From Natrinema sp031626495 (GTDB lineage: Archaea > Halobacteriota > Halobacteria > Halobacteriales > Natrialbaceae): a stretch of 64,000 nt of DNA. The notes under the pieces were generated by a model. That model made no database searches, had not been told where the DNA came from, and saw nothing but the letters and a program-made list of their open reading frames with translations. Positions 17,188 through 26,600 of this stretch are shown here, piece by piece (within the stretch, counting starts at the first letter, position 1; every line of letters starts with the position of its first letter). The position numbers and the translations under genes are program-made. The DNA lies in the NCBI RefSeq assembly GCF_031626495.1, contig NZ_JAMQOJ010000005.1, forward strand, positions 62,001 to 126,000, in the 5' to 3' direction.

Positions 17188-17670
17188 ATGTTCCGTTCCG
17201 GTTCCTTCGTCGCCGACCACGTCTCGCCGACGACCGACGCGCAGATACAGCCAAACGGCGTGGATCTCACCGCGGACGTCGTTTTCGAGCAGCTCGAACC
17301 GGGCCGTATCGGTCGGGACGGCAAGGAGATCGGTGAGCGGATCGCTCGCCCGCTCGAGGAACTCGAGGAGGCGGATCCCGACACGTACTACCTGCCGAAG
17401 GGAGCCTACGTCGTTCGCTACGGCGAGCGGATCGCGATCCCGGAGGACCACGTCGGCTTCGTCTACCCGCGCTCGTCGCTCATGCGCAACTCCTGTATGC
17501 TCAACACGGCGGTCTGGGACGCCGGCTACGAGGGACGCGGCGAGGGGCTGTTGCAGGTCCACCACGACATCGAACTCGAGCGGGGTGCCAGGATCGCGCA
17601 ACTGGTCTTCGCCGACGCCGGCCACGAGGACGTCTACGACGGGAGCTACCAGGGCGAGAACCTCGAGTAG
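17188..17670 (+). CDS. dut: dUTP diphosphatase / dCTP deaminase-family protein
   Basis: 160 residues of the trimeric dUTPase fold. The sequence contains PNGVDLTADVVFEQ, the PRSSLMRNSC motif (nucleotide phosphate binding), NTAVWDAGYEGRGEG (uracil-binding hairpin and catalytic Asp region) and a C-terminal segment GARIAQLVFADA. It hydrolyses dUTP to dUMP and pyrophosphate, limiting uracil in DNA and feeding dTMP synthesis. A dedicated dCTP deaminase is a close relative, and some archaeal enzymes do both. The ATG at 17188 gives the family's normal N-terminus. Confidence 0.85.
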   Translation: MFRSGSFVADHVSPTTDAQIQPNGVDLTADVVFEQLEPGRIGRDGKEIGERIARPLEELEEADPDTYYLPKGAYVVRYGERIAIPEDHVGFVYPRSSLMRNSCMLNTAVWDAGYEGRGEGLLQVHHDIELERGARIAQLVFADAGHEDVYDGSYQGENLE

Positions 17671-17738
17671 CCGAACGGATCGACCGCCGGTTCACACACC
17701 GTTTTGCCGCTCCCCGCCTTACGCTCGAGCGAGTGCCG

Positions 17739-18293
17739 ATGATGGCGACCACACACGTGTTCACCGGGCTGGCGCTCGTCGCACCGATCGCCTATTTCGT
17801 CCCCGAGTTCGCGCTCGCGCTCGGGGTCGGTGCGACCCTCGGCGGACTCGCGCCCGATTTCGATCTCGTCTTCGCGCATCGGCGGACGCTACACTTTCCG
17901 GTCGCCGGACTCGCCGTCGCCGTTCCCGCAGTCACGGTCGCTGCGATCGCCCCCTCGAGTCCGACGTTTGCGGGAGCAGCCTTCGCCGTCACGGCCTGGC
18001 TCCACGCCGCCAGCGACGCGCTCGGCGGCGGGCCGGAGATGGACCCGTGGAACGACCGCACCGAGCGCGCGGTCTACGACCACGTCCGCCGTCGGTGGAT
18101 CCGACCGCGACGGTGGATCCGCTACGACGGCGCGCCCGAGGACGCCGTCGTCGCGGTCGCGCTCGCCGTACCGGCGCTGCTCGTATTCGACGGCTGGTTC
18201 GTCGCCGTGATCGCCGGCTGCGTCGTCGTCTCGCTACTCTACGCGCTGCTCCGGCGACGGCTGGTCGCGTGGACGCCCGGCTGGCTCGAGTAA
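17739..18293 (+). CDS. YdjM/DUF457-type membrane metal-dependent hydrolase
   Basis: About 184 residues. It begins MMATTHVFTGLAL, where the His of 'TH' matches the first metal-ligand-like residue of the LexA-regulated YdjM family. It continues with GLAPDFDLVFAHRRTLHFP, the conserved D-x-D...HR...HS/F motif. Four or more hydrophobic helices alternate with these polar motifs, and a WLHAASDAL segment carries another family histidine-aspartate pair. Members are integral membrane proteins of unknown substrate annotated as metal-dependent hydrolases. Two adjacent ATGs (17739, 17742) and a GTG at 17733 are possible starts. Confidence 0.8.
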   Translation: MMATTHVFTGLALVAPIAYFVPEFALALGVGATLGGLAPDFDLVFAHRRTLHFPVAGLAVAVPAVTVAAIAPSSPTFAGAAFAVTAWLHAASDALGGGPEMDPWNDRTERAVYDHVRRRWIRPRRWIRYDGAPEDAVVAVALAVPALLVFDGWFVAVIAGCVVVSLLYALLRRRLVAWTPGWLE

Positions 18294-18382
18294 TTTGGCA
18301 GCTACCGAATAGTTCGCAGGTAGCGACTGTCACGCGGTCCGAAGTCGGAACGCTGATACGCCCGCTGGCCGAGCGATTCCGT

Positions 18383-18847
18383 ATGGTCGACGAGCTCGTC
18401 GCACGAACGACACATCTGGTCTTCGCCGCCCTCTGGGCCGGCAGCGTCTGCTTCGTCGCCGCCGTCGTCTTGCCGCTCGCTCGCGACGGGGCGTTCAACA
18501 CGACCCGGCCGCTCGAGGTGATCTCGGGGAAACTCACGACGATTTCCCGCGTGAGTTCCCTCGTCCTCTTTCTCTCCGGCGGTCACATGGCCGGCACCGG
18601 TTACACGGCCGAGGGGCTCTTCGGATCGACCAGCGGGTGGCTCGTGCTCGCGATGGTCGCGCTCTGGCTCCTCCTGACAGCGCTCGTCGAGATCGGCGCG
18701 AAACGACTCGACGCAGGGCTCACCGGAAAGAAGATCCGCGAGCCCGCCCGCGACGCGCTGCCCGTCTTTCGGGGGGCGGCGCTCGTCGCGATCGGGTTGC
18801 TCGTCGTCGCAGGCTTGCTGTCGGCCAACGTCGGACAGTTCCTCTGA
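18383..18847 (+). CDS. CopD-like four-helix membrane protein
   Basis: A 154-residue integral membrane protein with four hydrophobic segments: LVFAALWAGSVCFVAAVVLPLA, SSLVLFLSGGHMAG, WLVLAMVALWLLLTALVEI and GAALVAIGLLVVAGLLSANV. The H-x-x-x-A-x-W-x-G pattern near the start (THLVFAALWAGS) and the small-residue helices resemble the CopD/DUF2269 fold, which in bacteria is linked to copper or haem-related membrane proteins. The function here is unproven. The RBS context is weak; the ATG at 18383 starts just before the first helix. Confidence 0.65.
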   Translation: MVDELVARTTHLVFAALWAGSVCFVAAVVLPLARDGAFNTTRPLEVISGKLTTISRVSSLVLFLSGGHMAGTGYTAEGLFGSTSGWLVLAMVALWLLLTALVEIGAKRLDAGLTGKKIREPARDALPVFRGAALVAIGLLVVAGLLSANVGQFL

Positions 18848-18939
18848 GACGGATGCTGGCGACGGTTTTCGTCCCGAACATATTAGAAATGAACGTTCTT
18901 GCGAAAGATACTTAGTCAGTTACTGTAAGGTAGTGGCTA

Positions 18940-19374
18940 ATGATCAGGGGCAAAGACATGGCCATCTCACTGCTCGCAGTGGGGACAGCCGCCGTGGCCG
19001 GCTACGTCCTGCGGACGGAGCAGTCGGAGACGTACACATCGCGATCGAAAGCAGACCTCGGTGCACGTCTCATCGGACCCGAAGACGTTCCGGACGACGC
19101 GACCGTCGTTGACGCCTCCGCACAGCGCCTCGGCGAGATCCCCGGCGCGCGGCGGGCGCTCGACCGGGCGGTCCGGAACGGCGCACGAAACGAGTGGGAG
19201 CACATCACGCTCGAGCGCGACGGTGCCTGGTCCGTCGTCGACCGTATCCGAGAATCACTTCCCTACTACGACGCCGACGACGGCGCGTACAACGGCGTCT
19301 ACGTCCGGTACAACGACCGGATCGTCGTCCTCGACGCGATCGGCTGGGCGCGACTCGAGGATCCGATCCAGTAA
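18940..19374 (+). CDS. Conserved hypothetical, single N-terminal membrane anchor
   Basis: 144 residues. ISLLAVGTAAVAGYVL (about 8-23) looks like a signal anchor; the remainder is acidic and mixed alpha/beta: GARLIGPEDVPDDATVVDASAQRLGEIPGARRAL and a Tyr-rich end YYDADDGAYNGVYVRYNDRIVVLD. There are no Cys residues or catalytic motifs. It is typical of haloarchaeal anchored extracytoplasmic or cytoplasmic-face proteins of unknown role. The A+T-rich patch near 18878-18912 probably holds its promoter. Confidence 0.6.
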   Translation: MIRGKDMAISLLAVGTAAVAGYVLRTEQSETYTSRSKADLGARLIGPEDVPDDATVVDASAQRLGEIPGARRALDRAVRNGARNEWEHITLERDGAWSVVDRIRESLPYYDADDGAYNGVYVRYNDRIVVLDAIGWARLEDPIQ

Positions 19375-19453
19375 GCAGGTTCGCTATCACGTCGCTGTTC
19401 TGTCCAATCCGCCATAACTTTCATCTCCAACGACTTCCTCGATTGGGCCGACA

Positions 19454-21442
19454 GTGACTCGAGCCGGACAGTCCGTCGTCGTCGTCGGCGACGAGCGGAC
19501 GCCGCCCCAAGCGCTCGACGACGCGTTCGAGGTAGATGTGGTGCAGGACCGAGCAGCGGTCCTTGAGCGCGTCGAAACGGCTCCCGTCGGCTGCGTGGTC
19601 GTCGACGGGAGCGACTCCGATCGCATCGAGACCGTCGCAGCGATCCGCGACGCGGCTCCGACGGTGCCGATCGCCTACGCGACGGCGACGCCGGACGGTA
19701 CTGCTGCGGCCGCGGCAACGCGTGCGGGCGCAACCGAATACTTCGCGGAGACGACCGACGAGACGCTCGCCGATCGTATCGCGGCCATCTCGTCCGACCG
19801 CGATCGAACGGCCACACAGACCGTCGCGTCCGAGATCGTATGCGGCGCTTCGACGGAGCGCCACGCTGACGGCGCAGTCGTCAACGGCGGAACGACGAGC
19901 GACGAGCGACCCGGCGGTTTCACGGATGCGGCCGGAAACCGTCGTGCGGACGTCGTCACCGAGTTGCTCGAGACGACGCGGGCCCTGTTCTCCTGTGAAT
20001 CGCAGACGGACGTCGCGGAGGTCGTCGTCGACGCCGCCGAGCGCGTCCTCGGGTTCGACGTCGTTACCGTCCGCCTCTACGACCCCGAGACAGAAGCGGT
20101 GGTGCTGGCGGCAGCCTCCGACGCAGTCAGCGACCTGTTCGACGTGCGGAAACGCGTCGGGCTCCACGAAAGCGGGATGGGCAGAGCGTTCCGGCGAGGC
20201 GAGCCGATCGTCTTCGAGGACGTCACGACAGATTCGCCGTACGACTACGGGGCGTTCCGTAGCGCGATCAGCATCCCGCTCGGCGACCACGGACTCCTCA
20301 ACGTCGGCTCGCCGAAAAGCGGCGCGTTCGACGACCATCACGTCCAGCTCGCACAACTGCTGACGGCGAGCGCCGCCGCCGCGCTCGAGCGCGCCGACCG
20401 CCGCGAGGACCTTCTCCGGCACGAACAGGTCCTCGAGACCGTCGAGGGAATGGTGTACGCGACCGACGAAGATGCGCACCTCTCGCTGGTCACGGACCCG
20501 TTCGCGGAGCGGCTGGGCTACGACCGTGAGGACCTCCTGGGCGAGCACGTCTCGATGGTCTTCGACGACGAAGCGTACGAGCGCGCAGTCGAGCACGTCA
20601 TGGGCCTGCTCGCGGACCCCGAGACCGATACCGGCCCGTTCGAAGCCACCTACACTACCGCCGGAGGCGAGGAGTTCCCGGTCGAAATCGAGTGCTCGCT
20701 CCTGCCGCGCGAGGACGAGGCGGTCGCAAACGAGGCCTTCCGCGGAACCGTCGGCGTCGTCAGGGATATCACCCAGCGCAAGGAGCGTGAGCAGTACCTC
20801 CAGGTGTTGAACCGCGTCCTCCGACACAATCTGCGCAACGATCTCACCGTCGTCATCGGCTACGCCGAACTCCTCTGTGAGCAACTCGAGGACCAGAACC
20901 TCGCGGCCGCCGCGAGTACCCTCCGGCAGACCGCGACCGACCTCGCCGCCACCAGCGAGAAGACGCGGGCGATCCAGTACGCCCTCGAGCGCGACGGCGA
21001 GCGCGAACCGGTCGACATCACCGCGGTCGTCGACGAGGCGGTCGCAGACTGCGATATCGCCGACGGGACCGTCACCGTCTCGGCGACGGGCACCCACCGC
21101 GTGCTGGCCGATCCGGGCGTCGAACTCATCGTCGATAACCTGCTCGAGAACGCGATCCGCCACGCGAAACCGGAACCGGCCGTCGAGATCTCGATCACGC
21201 GCGACGACGATCTGATTCGGCTCGCGGTCGCCGACGACGGTCCCGGCATCCCGCCGGCCGAGATCGACGTGGTCACCGGCGAGAGCGATATCACGCAACT
21301 CACCCACAGCAGCGGCCTCGGACTCTGGCTCGTCCGCTGGATGGTCGACAGCTACGACGGCTCCGTCTCGTTCTCCCGGCCGGCCACGGGTGGCAGCCGC
21401 GTCGAGGTTACGCTCGAGGCTGCTCCGTCGGACGCATCGTAA
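19454..21442 (+). CDS. Receiver-like/GAF/PAS sensor histidine kinase
   Basis: 662 residues from a GTG, no membrane segment. An N-terminal receiver-like segment (1-118) has VVDGSDSDRIETVAAIRDAAPTVPIAYATA. A GAF domain (about 165-320) contains YDPETEAVVLAA, followed by a PAS domain (about 325-450) with VEGMVYATDEDAHLSLVTD. The H-box is RVLRHNLRNDL with His458, the form characteristic of haloarchaeal kinases. A HATPase domain follows, with VDNLLENAIRHA (N box), VADDGPGIPPAEI (G1) and GLGLWLVRWMVD (G2). It is cytoplasmic. No response regulator lies beside it, so it is an orphan sensor whose partner must be elsewhere. Confidence 0.9.
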   Translation: MTRAGQSVVVVGDERTPPQALDDAFEVDVVQDRAAVLERVETAPVGCVVVDGSDSDRIETVAAIRDAAPTVPIAYATATPDGTAAAAATRAGATEYFAETTDETLADRIAAISSDRDRTATQTVASEIVCGASTERHADGAVVNGGTTSDERPGGFTDAAGNRRADVVTELLETTRALFSCESQTDVAEVVVDAAERVLGFDVVTVRLYDPETEAVVLAAASDAVSDLFDVRKRVGLHESGMGRAFRRGEPIVFEDVTTDSPYDYGAFRSAISIPLGDHGLLNVGSPKSGAFDDHHVQLAQLLTASAAAALERADRREDLLRHEQVLETVEGMVYATDEDAHLSLVTDPFAERLGYDREDLLGEHVSMVFDDEAYERAVEHVMGLLADPETDTGPFEATYTTAGGEEFPVEIECSLLPREDEAVANEAFRGTVGVVRDITQRKEREQYLQVLNRVLRHNLRNDLTVVIGYAELLCEQLEDQNLAAAASTLRQTATDLAATSEKTRAIQYALERDGEREPVDITAVVDEAVADCDIADGTVTVSATGTHRVLADPGVELIVDNLLENAIRHAKPEPAVEISITRDDDLIRLAVADDGPGIPPAEIDVVTGESDITQLTHSSGLGLWLVRWMVDSYDGSVSFSRPATGGSRVEVTLEAAPSDAS

Positions 21443-21542
21443 CGACACGATCCGCGATTCGCGGCCCGACTGGCCCGCGGACGCTCCGCCGCAACGTCAC
21501 GGAACCGCAACCACTACCACACCGGCCGGCCGACGCCTACCC

Positions 21543-22442
21543 ATGCAACTGGGCCTGATCGGACTCGGGCGGATGGGACAGATCGTCGTCGAGCGCACCC
21601 TCGCGGCGGACCACGATATCGTCGCCTTCGATCTCGACGAGGCGGCCGTTGAGACGGCCGCCGACGCCGGTGCCGAGCCCGCCGACTCGATCGAAGATTT
21701 CGTCGATCGACTCGAGGGGGACAAGCGCATCTGGCTGATGGTCCCCGCCGGCGAGGCGGTCGACGTGACCCTCGAGGAACTCGCGCCCCACCTCGACGGC
21801 GACGACATCGTCGTCGACGGCGGCAACTCCTACTTTGAGGACTCAGTGCGCCGCGCCGAGTCCTGCCCCGCGGCCTACCTCGACTGCGGTACCTCCGGCG
21901 GCCCCGCCGGCGCCGAACTCGGCTTCTCGCTGATGGTCGGCGGCCCCCAGTGGGCCTACGACGAACTCGAGCCTGTCTTCGACGCCGTCGCGACCGGCCC
22001 GGACGGCCACGAGCGGATGGGGGCCGCTGGGACGGGCCACTACGTCAAGATGATCCACAACGGCGTCGAGTACGCCCTGATGCAGGCCTACGGCGAGGGG
22101 TTCGAGTTGCTCCACGAGGGCCGGTACGATCTGGACCTCGAGAACGTGGCCTCGGTCTGGAACAACGGCGCGGTCATCCGTTCGTGGCTGCTCGAGCTCT
22201 GCGAGGAGGCCTTCCGCGAGGAGGGAAGCGATCTGGGTACCGTCGCCGACCGCGTCGAAGGCGGCTCGACCGGCACCTGGACCGTCCAAGAGGGCCTCGA
22301 GCAGGAGGTCCCCCTCCCGCTGATCTACACGGCACTCGCCGAACGGTTCGGGTCGCGGGCCGACGATGGCCGGTTCTCCCGACGACTCGCGAACCGGCTT
22401 CGGTACGGCTTCGGCCGCCACGAAGTCCCGCGCCGCGAGTGA
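21543..22442 (+). CDS. gnd: 6-phosphogluconate dehydrogenase, decarboxylating (NAD+-type)
   Basis: 299 residues, the short 'GndA/YqeC-type' form. The Rossmann nucleotide site is GLIGLGRMGQ, and DLDEAA follows strand 2, where the acidic residue suggests NAD+ preference. VDGGNSYFEDSVRRA and CGTSGGPAGAELG bind substrate, and GTGHYVKMIHNGVEYALMQ contains the catalytic lysine region. It converts 6-phosphogluconate to ribulose 5-phosphate, the oxidative pentose phosphate route used by haloarchaea for pentose supply. The start follows a long gap after the kinase gene (100 bp), so it is probably separately transcribed. Confidence 0.92.
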   Translation: MQLGLIGLGRMGQIVVERTLAADHDIVAFDLDEAAVETAADAGAEPADSIEDFVDRLEGDKRIWLMVPAGEAVDVTLEELAPHLDGDDIVVDGGNSYFEDSVRRAESCPAAYLDCGTSGGPAGAELGFSLMVGGPQWAYDELEPVFDAVATGPDGHERMGAAGTGHYVKMIHNGVEYALMQAYGEGFELLHEGRYDLDLENVASVWNNGAVIRSWLLELCEEAFREEGSDLGTVADRVEGGSTGTWTVQEGLEQEVPLPLIYTALAERFGSRADDGRFSRRLANRLRYGFGRHEVPRRE

Positions 22443-22621
22443 GCAGTCCGAGGAGCGAGAGCGATCGAATACCGTAACACGTATGTCTCCCTTCGGAGTA
22501 CTCGGCGGCAGTCGAAGTGTCCCTTCCGCGTAGTTCGACGTGCTGAATCGTTCTTTTCTCCGGAATTGGCTGGTTGAAATATTAGAACAGCTTCTTTACT
22601 CCCGGTCGCCCACCCCGAGTT

Positions 22622-22927
22622 ATGAATCCGTTCGAGTCGACATCTGTCTCTGCCGACGAATCGCTCAGCATGACCGTTATCGATCTCGTTGCCACCGCCG
22701 ACGACACCGACCCGGTCTCGCTCGAGCCCCTCTACGGTACGATCGACCCCGACCTCCTCGACTCGCTTCCCGATTCGGACGGCTTCACCAGCCTCGAATT
22801 TTCGTATCACGGCTACTCCGTCACGGTCGAGGACGCGCCCGACGGCGTCGAGGTCGCCCTCGAGCGGGCAGGGGTTTCGGCCGACGACTCGAGCAACGAC
22901 CTCGTCGGCACCGGCTCGTCGACGTAG
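22622..22927 (+). CDS. HalOD1 output-domain protein
   Basis: 101 residues forming a single Halobacterial output domain 1: SLSMTVIDLVATADDTDPVSLEPLYGTIDPDLLDSL, then LEFSYHGYSVTVEDAPDGVEV. These small cytoplasmic proteins are abundant in haloarchaea and sit at the output end of sensory pathways. DNA binding or protein interaction has been suggested but is not established. The A+T-rich GAAATATTAG at 22576-22585 about 40 bases upstream is a possible promoter. Confidence 0.8.
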   Translation: MNPFESTSVSADESLSMTVIDLVATADDTDPVSLEPLYGTIDPDLLDSLPDSDGFTSLEFSYHGYSVTVEDAPDGVEVALERAGVSADDSSNDLVGTGSST

Positions 22928-23007
22928 GCGGGACTGCGGCTCTCGCGACGAGGAACCGGGGGTAGGGGGAATCGTTATTCTTTCGTCGGCGCTATAGTGT
23001 CGCTCGA

Positions 23008-23163
23008 GGGCGCGTAGCTCAGTGGACAGAGTCCTTGGTTCCGGACCAAGATGTCGGGGGTGAGCGTGAGCGGAGCGAACGCGAACTACGGAAGCCGCAG
23101 CCCGCACAGCGCCGAAGGCGCGAGCAGGACCGTCTTCCGGCAGTTCGAATCCCTCCGCGCCCG
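23008..23163 (+). tRNA. tRNA-Arg(CCG), T-arm interrupted by 83 nt
   Basis: Acceptor GGGCGCG (23008-23014) pairs with CGCGCCC (23156-23162), and the discriminator is G23163. The D-stem is GCTC/GAGT. The anticodon arm is CTTGG-TTCCGGA-CCAAG, with anticodon CCG at 23041-23043, and the variable loop is ATGTC. T-stem 5' strand GGGGG (23056-23060) pairs with CCCTC (23151-23155) around loop TTCGAAT (23144-23150), but 23061-23143 intervenes. Removing exactly those 83 bases gives a standard 73-nt tRNA with every stem closed. The anticodon loop has no intron. Either a non-canonical T-arm intron is spliced out or the gene is disrupted. Confidence 0.85.
23061..23143 (+). other. 83-nt insertion (candidate non-canonical tRNA intron)
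   Basis: It starts with GAGCGTGAGCGGAGCGAAC-type low-complexity sequence and contains a nested fold: CGGAAG (23089-23094) can pair with CTTCCG (23134-23139), enclosing a GCGCC-GAA-GGCGC hairpin. For splicing, a bulge-helix-bulge can be drawn with the cut after GGGG (23059). The 4-bp central helix would be TCGG (23054-23057)/CCGG (23137-23140), with 3-nt bulges GGG and CAG. The flanking helices are poor, so the motif is weak. The sequence is unlike the long conserved introns of haloarchaeal tRNA-Trp and tRNA-Met. Confidence 0.6.
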
Positions 23164-23631
23164 TTTCGCTTTATATCGTCGGGAATCCGACCGATAGCGT
23201 CGGGGTGTTTATATCATCGTCGCTCAGCGGCCAGTGGATTTGAACCATCTACGTATTTCGGGTTGGCCTCGTCGGTCGGTTTACAACTTCTAATAATCCA
23301 AACCATGGTATAGTCCTAACCCCTACTTAGCCAGCCGATTGTCTCGCTTGATCTGCTCCGAGAAACGGCTGACGAGACGACTGCCGATCGCTGGCCGTAG
23401 TCGATGTTTCTCAGACCGACCATACCACCGCGGCCGCGTCGTCTCGGTCGACGCCGTCGCGGAGTAGATCGATCGACGCCTGACGTGAACTCTCGAGCTC
23501 CGGATCAGCAGCGGGGTAAACGGAGCGAAGGGCGAGCCGATCACATTTCGAAACGGACCGATCGGTGACGGAGCTTCCGCCGGGAACCGGACCGAGACCT
23601 TTTACCCACTTCATCACTGTAACTAGGTAGA
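23164..23631. other. Intergenic region downstream of tRNA-Arg
   Basis: 468 bp without a supported gene. The first 170 bp are A+T-richer than the surroundings and include the run GTGTTTATATCATCG and a segment reading TGGATTTGAACCATC, which resembles a tRNA T-loop complement. That is compatible with old element integration next to a tRNA, but no integrase or direct repeat of the tRNA 3' end is present. Short minus-strand open frames at 23323-23544 and 23411-23617 overlap each other and lack recognisable homology. The promoter for the kinase at 23632 is presumably around CCTTTTACCC (23597-23606). Confidence 0.4.
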
Positions 23632-26600
23632 ATGGGTACGTCTTCGCGCACAGATGCGGATTTCGAGGGTTCTATCCGTCGTCAGGAACTCATCACCGAT
23701 CTCAGTCGGCAGGCGGTGACGACGGGCGACCTCGACCAGTTCTTCCGCGATGCGATAGGTGCGGTTGCGGAGACAGTCGGCACCGAGTACTGCGCCGTCG
23801 TCGAGCAGGTACCGAGCCGGGTCGATGGCGTTCTGCGCCAAGGTATCGGCTGGGAAACGGTCACCGACGGCGCGACGGTATCCACGAGCCGCGAGTCGCA
23901 GACAGGATATACGCTCCACACCGAGGAGCCGGTCGTCATCGGTGATTTGCACCACGACGGCCGGTTCTCCGGTTCCGCGTTGCTCACCGAGCACGACGTC
24001 ACCAGCGGCATCAGCGTCGCTCTCGGCTCGAGCGACGACCCGTGGGGCGTGTTGGGGGCGTACACGTCCGATAAGCGGGATTTTACCGAGCACGATACGG
24101 TGTTCGTCCAGCACGTCGCAGCGGTCGTCACGGCGGCCATCGAACGCACGGAGCGCGAGCGGGACCTGCGGCGGAAGGAACGCCAGTACCAGGCTATCTT
24201 CGAGGATCCGAACATCCTGATCGGCCTGCTCGAGCCCGACGGAACAGTCGTCGACATCAACGAGACGGCGATGGAGTACGTCGACACCGATCTCGAGGAC
24301 GTAACCGCCAATCCGTTCTGGGAGACGCCCTGGTGGGGCGATGATGGGGTTCAGGACGATGTCCGGGAGTGGGTCGAGCGAGCGGCGGCCGGCGAGTACG
24401 TCGACTTCGAGGCCGACCTCACCCGTCCCGACGGACGGCGATACGTCCTCAGCGGCTACTTCCGGCCAGTCACCGACGACGACGGCGAGGTCGTGTCGAT
24501 CATCGTCTCGAACCGCGACGTCACCGAGCGCAAGGAGCGCGAGCGCGCCCTCGAGGAGTCCGAGCAGCGCTACCGGGCACTGGTCGAGCACTTCCCCAAC
24601 GGGGCGGTGGCGCTCGTCGACGAGGACCTCCGCTATCGGACCGTCGGCGGTACCCCTCCCGACGCGGTGGGTGCCACGGCCGAGGAGGTGGAGGGACAGC
24701 CGGTCCGAGAGATCCTGCCGCCGGAACTGGCCGACGGACTCGTCCCACGCTACGAGACCGCGTTCGAGGGGGACTCCAGCGCGTTCGAGCTCGAAGCCGA
24801 CGGTCGCGTCTACCAGCTTCAGGTCGTGCCGGTCCGGGACAAGGACGGAGACGTCTTCGCTGCGCTCGGGATGTCGCAGGACATTACCGAGCACGTCGAA
24901 ACCCAGCGTAAACTCGCGGAGAGTGAGCGCCGCTACCGAACGCTGGTCGAGAACTTCCCCGACGGATCGGTGGGGCTGTTCGACGAGGACCTGAGATACA
25001 CCGCCGTCGGCGGGCAGCTCCTGAACGCGCTCGACGTGGATCCGGCGGATCGGATCGGGCGCAACATCCGCGAGCTCCATCCCGACGACCTCCTCGACGA
25101 GATCGAACCGTACTTCGACGCAGCACTCGAGGGCGACGCCAACTCCTTCGAGATCGAGTACCGCGGCCGGTACCTGCACGCGAACGCCCTCCCGATCGAG
25201 AACGCCGCCGGCGAGGTCGACGCGGGCATGCTCGTCGTCCAAGACGACACCGAGCGCCGTCGGTACGAGCGCGACCTGGAGCGGTACCGGGAGTACACGG
25301 ACCAGATCTTGGACGCGATCGACGACATGTTCTACGTGATCGACGCGGACGGGACCATTCAGCGGTGGAACGAGAGCGTCGGCGAGGTGACTGGCTTTTC
25401 GGACGACGAGATCACGTCGTTGCGGGCCCTGAACGCCATCGCGAAGGACGATCGCGAGACTGTCGAAGACGCCATCGCCGAGGCGTTCGACACCGGGAGC
25501 GCACAGGTCGAGGCAGGCCTGATCACCCGGGACGGCGAGCGCGTCCCCTACGAGTTCGTCGCGTCGGCGCTCGAGGACCCCGACGGGGACTCGGTGCTGG
25601 CAGGCATCGGCCGAGACATCACCGAGCGAAAGGAGCGCGAGCGGGCCCTGAAAGAGAGCGAGGCGAAGTTCCGGATGCTCGCAGAGAACCTCGACGAGAT
25701 GGTCTGGATCTCCGACCCCGAAACGCGGGAGATCCTGCACATCAATCCCGCCTACGAGGAGATCTGGGGCCGCGACAGGGAGTCGGTGTACGACGATCCC
25801 ACCACGTTCCTCGAGGCGATCCACCCCGACGACCGCGAACGCGTCGAGCGATCGTACGCCGCCGTGCCGGACGAGGGGTTCGACGAGGAGTATCGCATCG
25901 TTCGGCCCGACGGTGAGGTCCGGTGGCTCGACGTCCGGGCCGGTCTCGTCCGCGACGAGGGGAGAGAGCGCGTCATCGGTATCGCCGAGGACGTCACCGA
26001 GCGCAAGGAGCGCGAGCGCGCCCTCGAGGAGTCCGAACGGCGCTACCGGACGCTCGCGGAGGATTTCCCCAACGGAGCGGTGGCACTGTTCGACGAGGAC
26101 CTGTGCTACACGGCCGTGGGCGGTCAACTCATGCAAGCGCAAGGCGTCGATCCCGAGGACCGGATCAGCCACAGCATCCGCGAGCTCTATCCGGACGACA
26201 TCGTCGAGGAGGTCGAACCGTACTTCCATGCCGCGCTGGAGGGGGAGACGAACACCTTCGAGGCCGAGTACTCAGGGCGGCACCTGTACAATCAGACCCT
26301 GCCCGTCAGGAACGCCGACGACGAGGTGTACGCGGGGATGCTCGTCGTCCAGGACGTCACCGAACGGCGGGAGTACGAGCGCAAACTGGAGGAGTCCAAC
26401 AAGCGGTTGGAACAGTTCGCCTACGCGGCCTCCCACGACCTGCAGGAACCGCTGCGGATGGTCACGAGCTATCTCTCGCTCATCGAGGACCGCTACGGCG
26501 ACGACCTCGACGACGACGGCGAAGAGTTCCTCGAATTCGCGGTCGACGGCGCCGAGCGCATGCGCGAGATGATCGACGGCCTCCTCGAGTACTCCCGGAT

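Noticed and set aside
19421..21448. 675-codon minus-strand open frame opposite the histidine kinase
   Set aside because: Antisense shadow of a clearly recognisable kinase.
23034..23050. Canonical 37/38 anticodon-loop intron in tRNA-Arg
   Set aside because: The anticodon arm is uninterrupted; the break lies in the T-arm.
23323..23617. Two overlapping minus-strand small open frames downstream of tRNA-Arg
   Set aside because: Overlap each other, no recognisable family and no start context; left as unannotated intergenic DNA.
23623..26229. 868-codon minus-strand open frame opposite the multi-PAS kinase
   Set aside because: Antisense shadow; repeats in it mirror the PAS duplications of the real gene.
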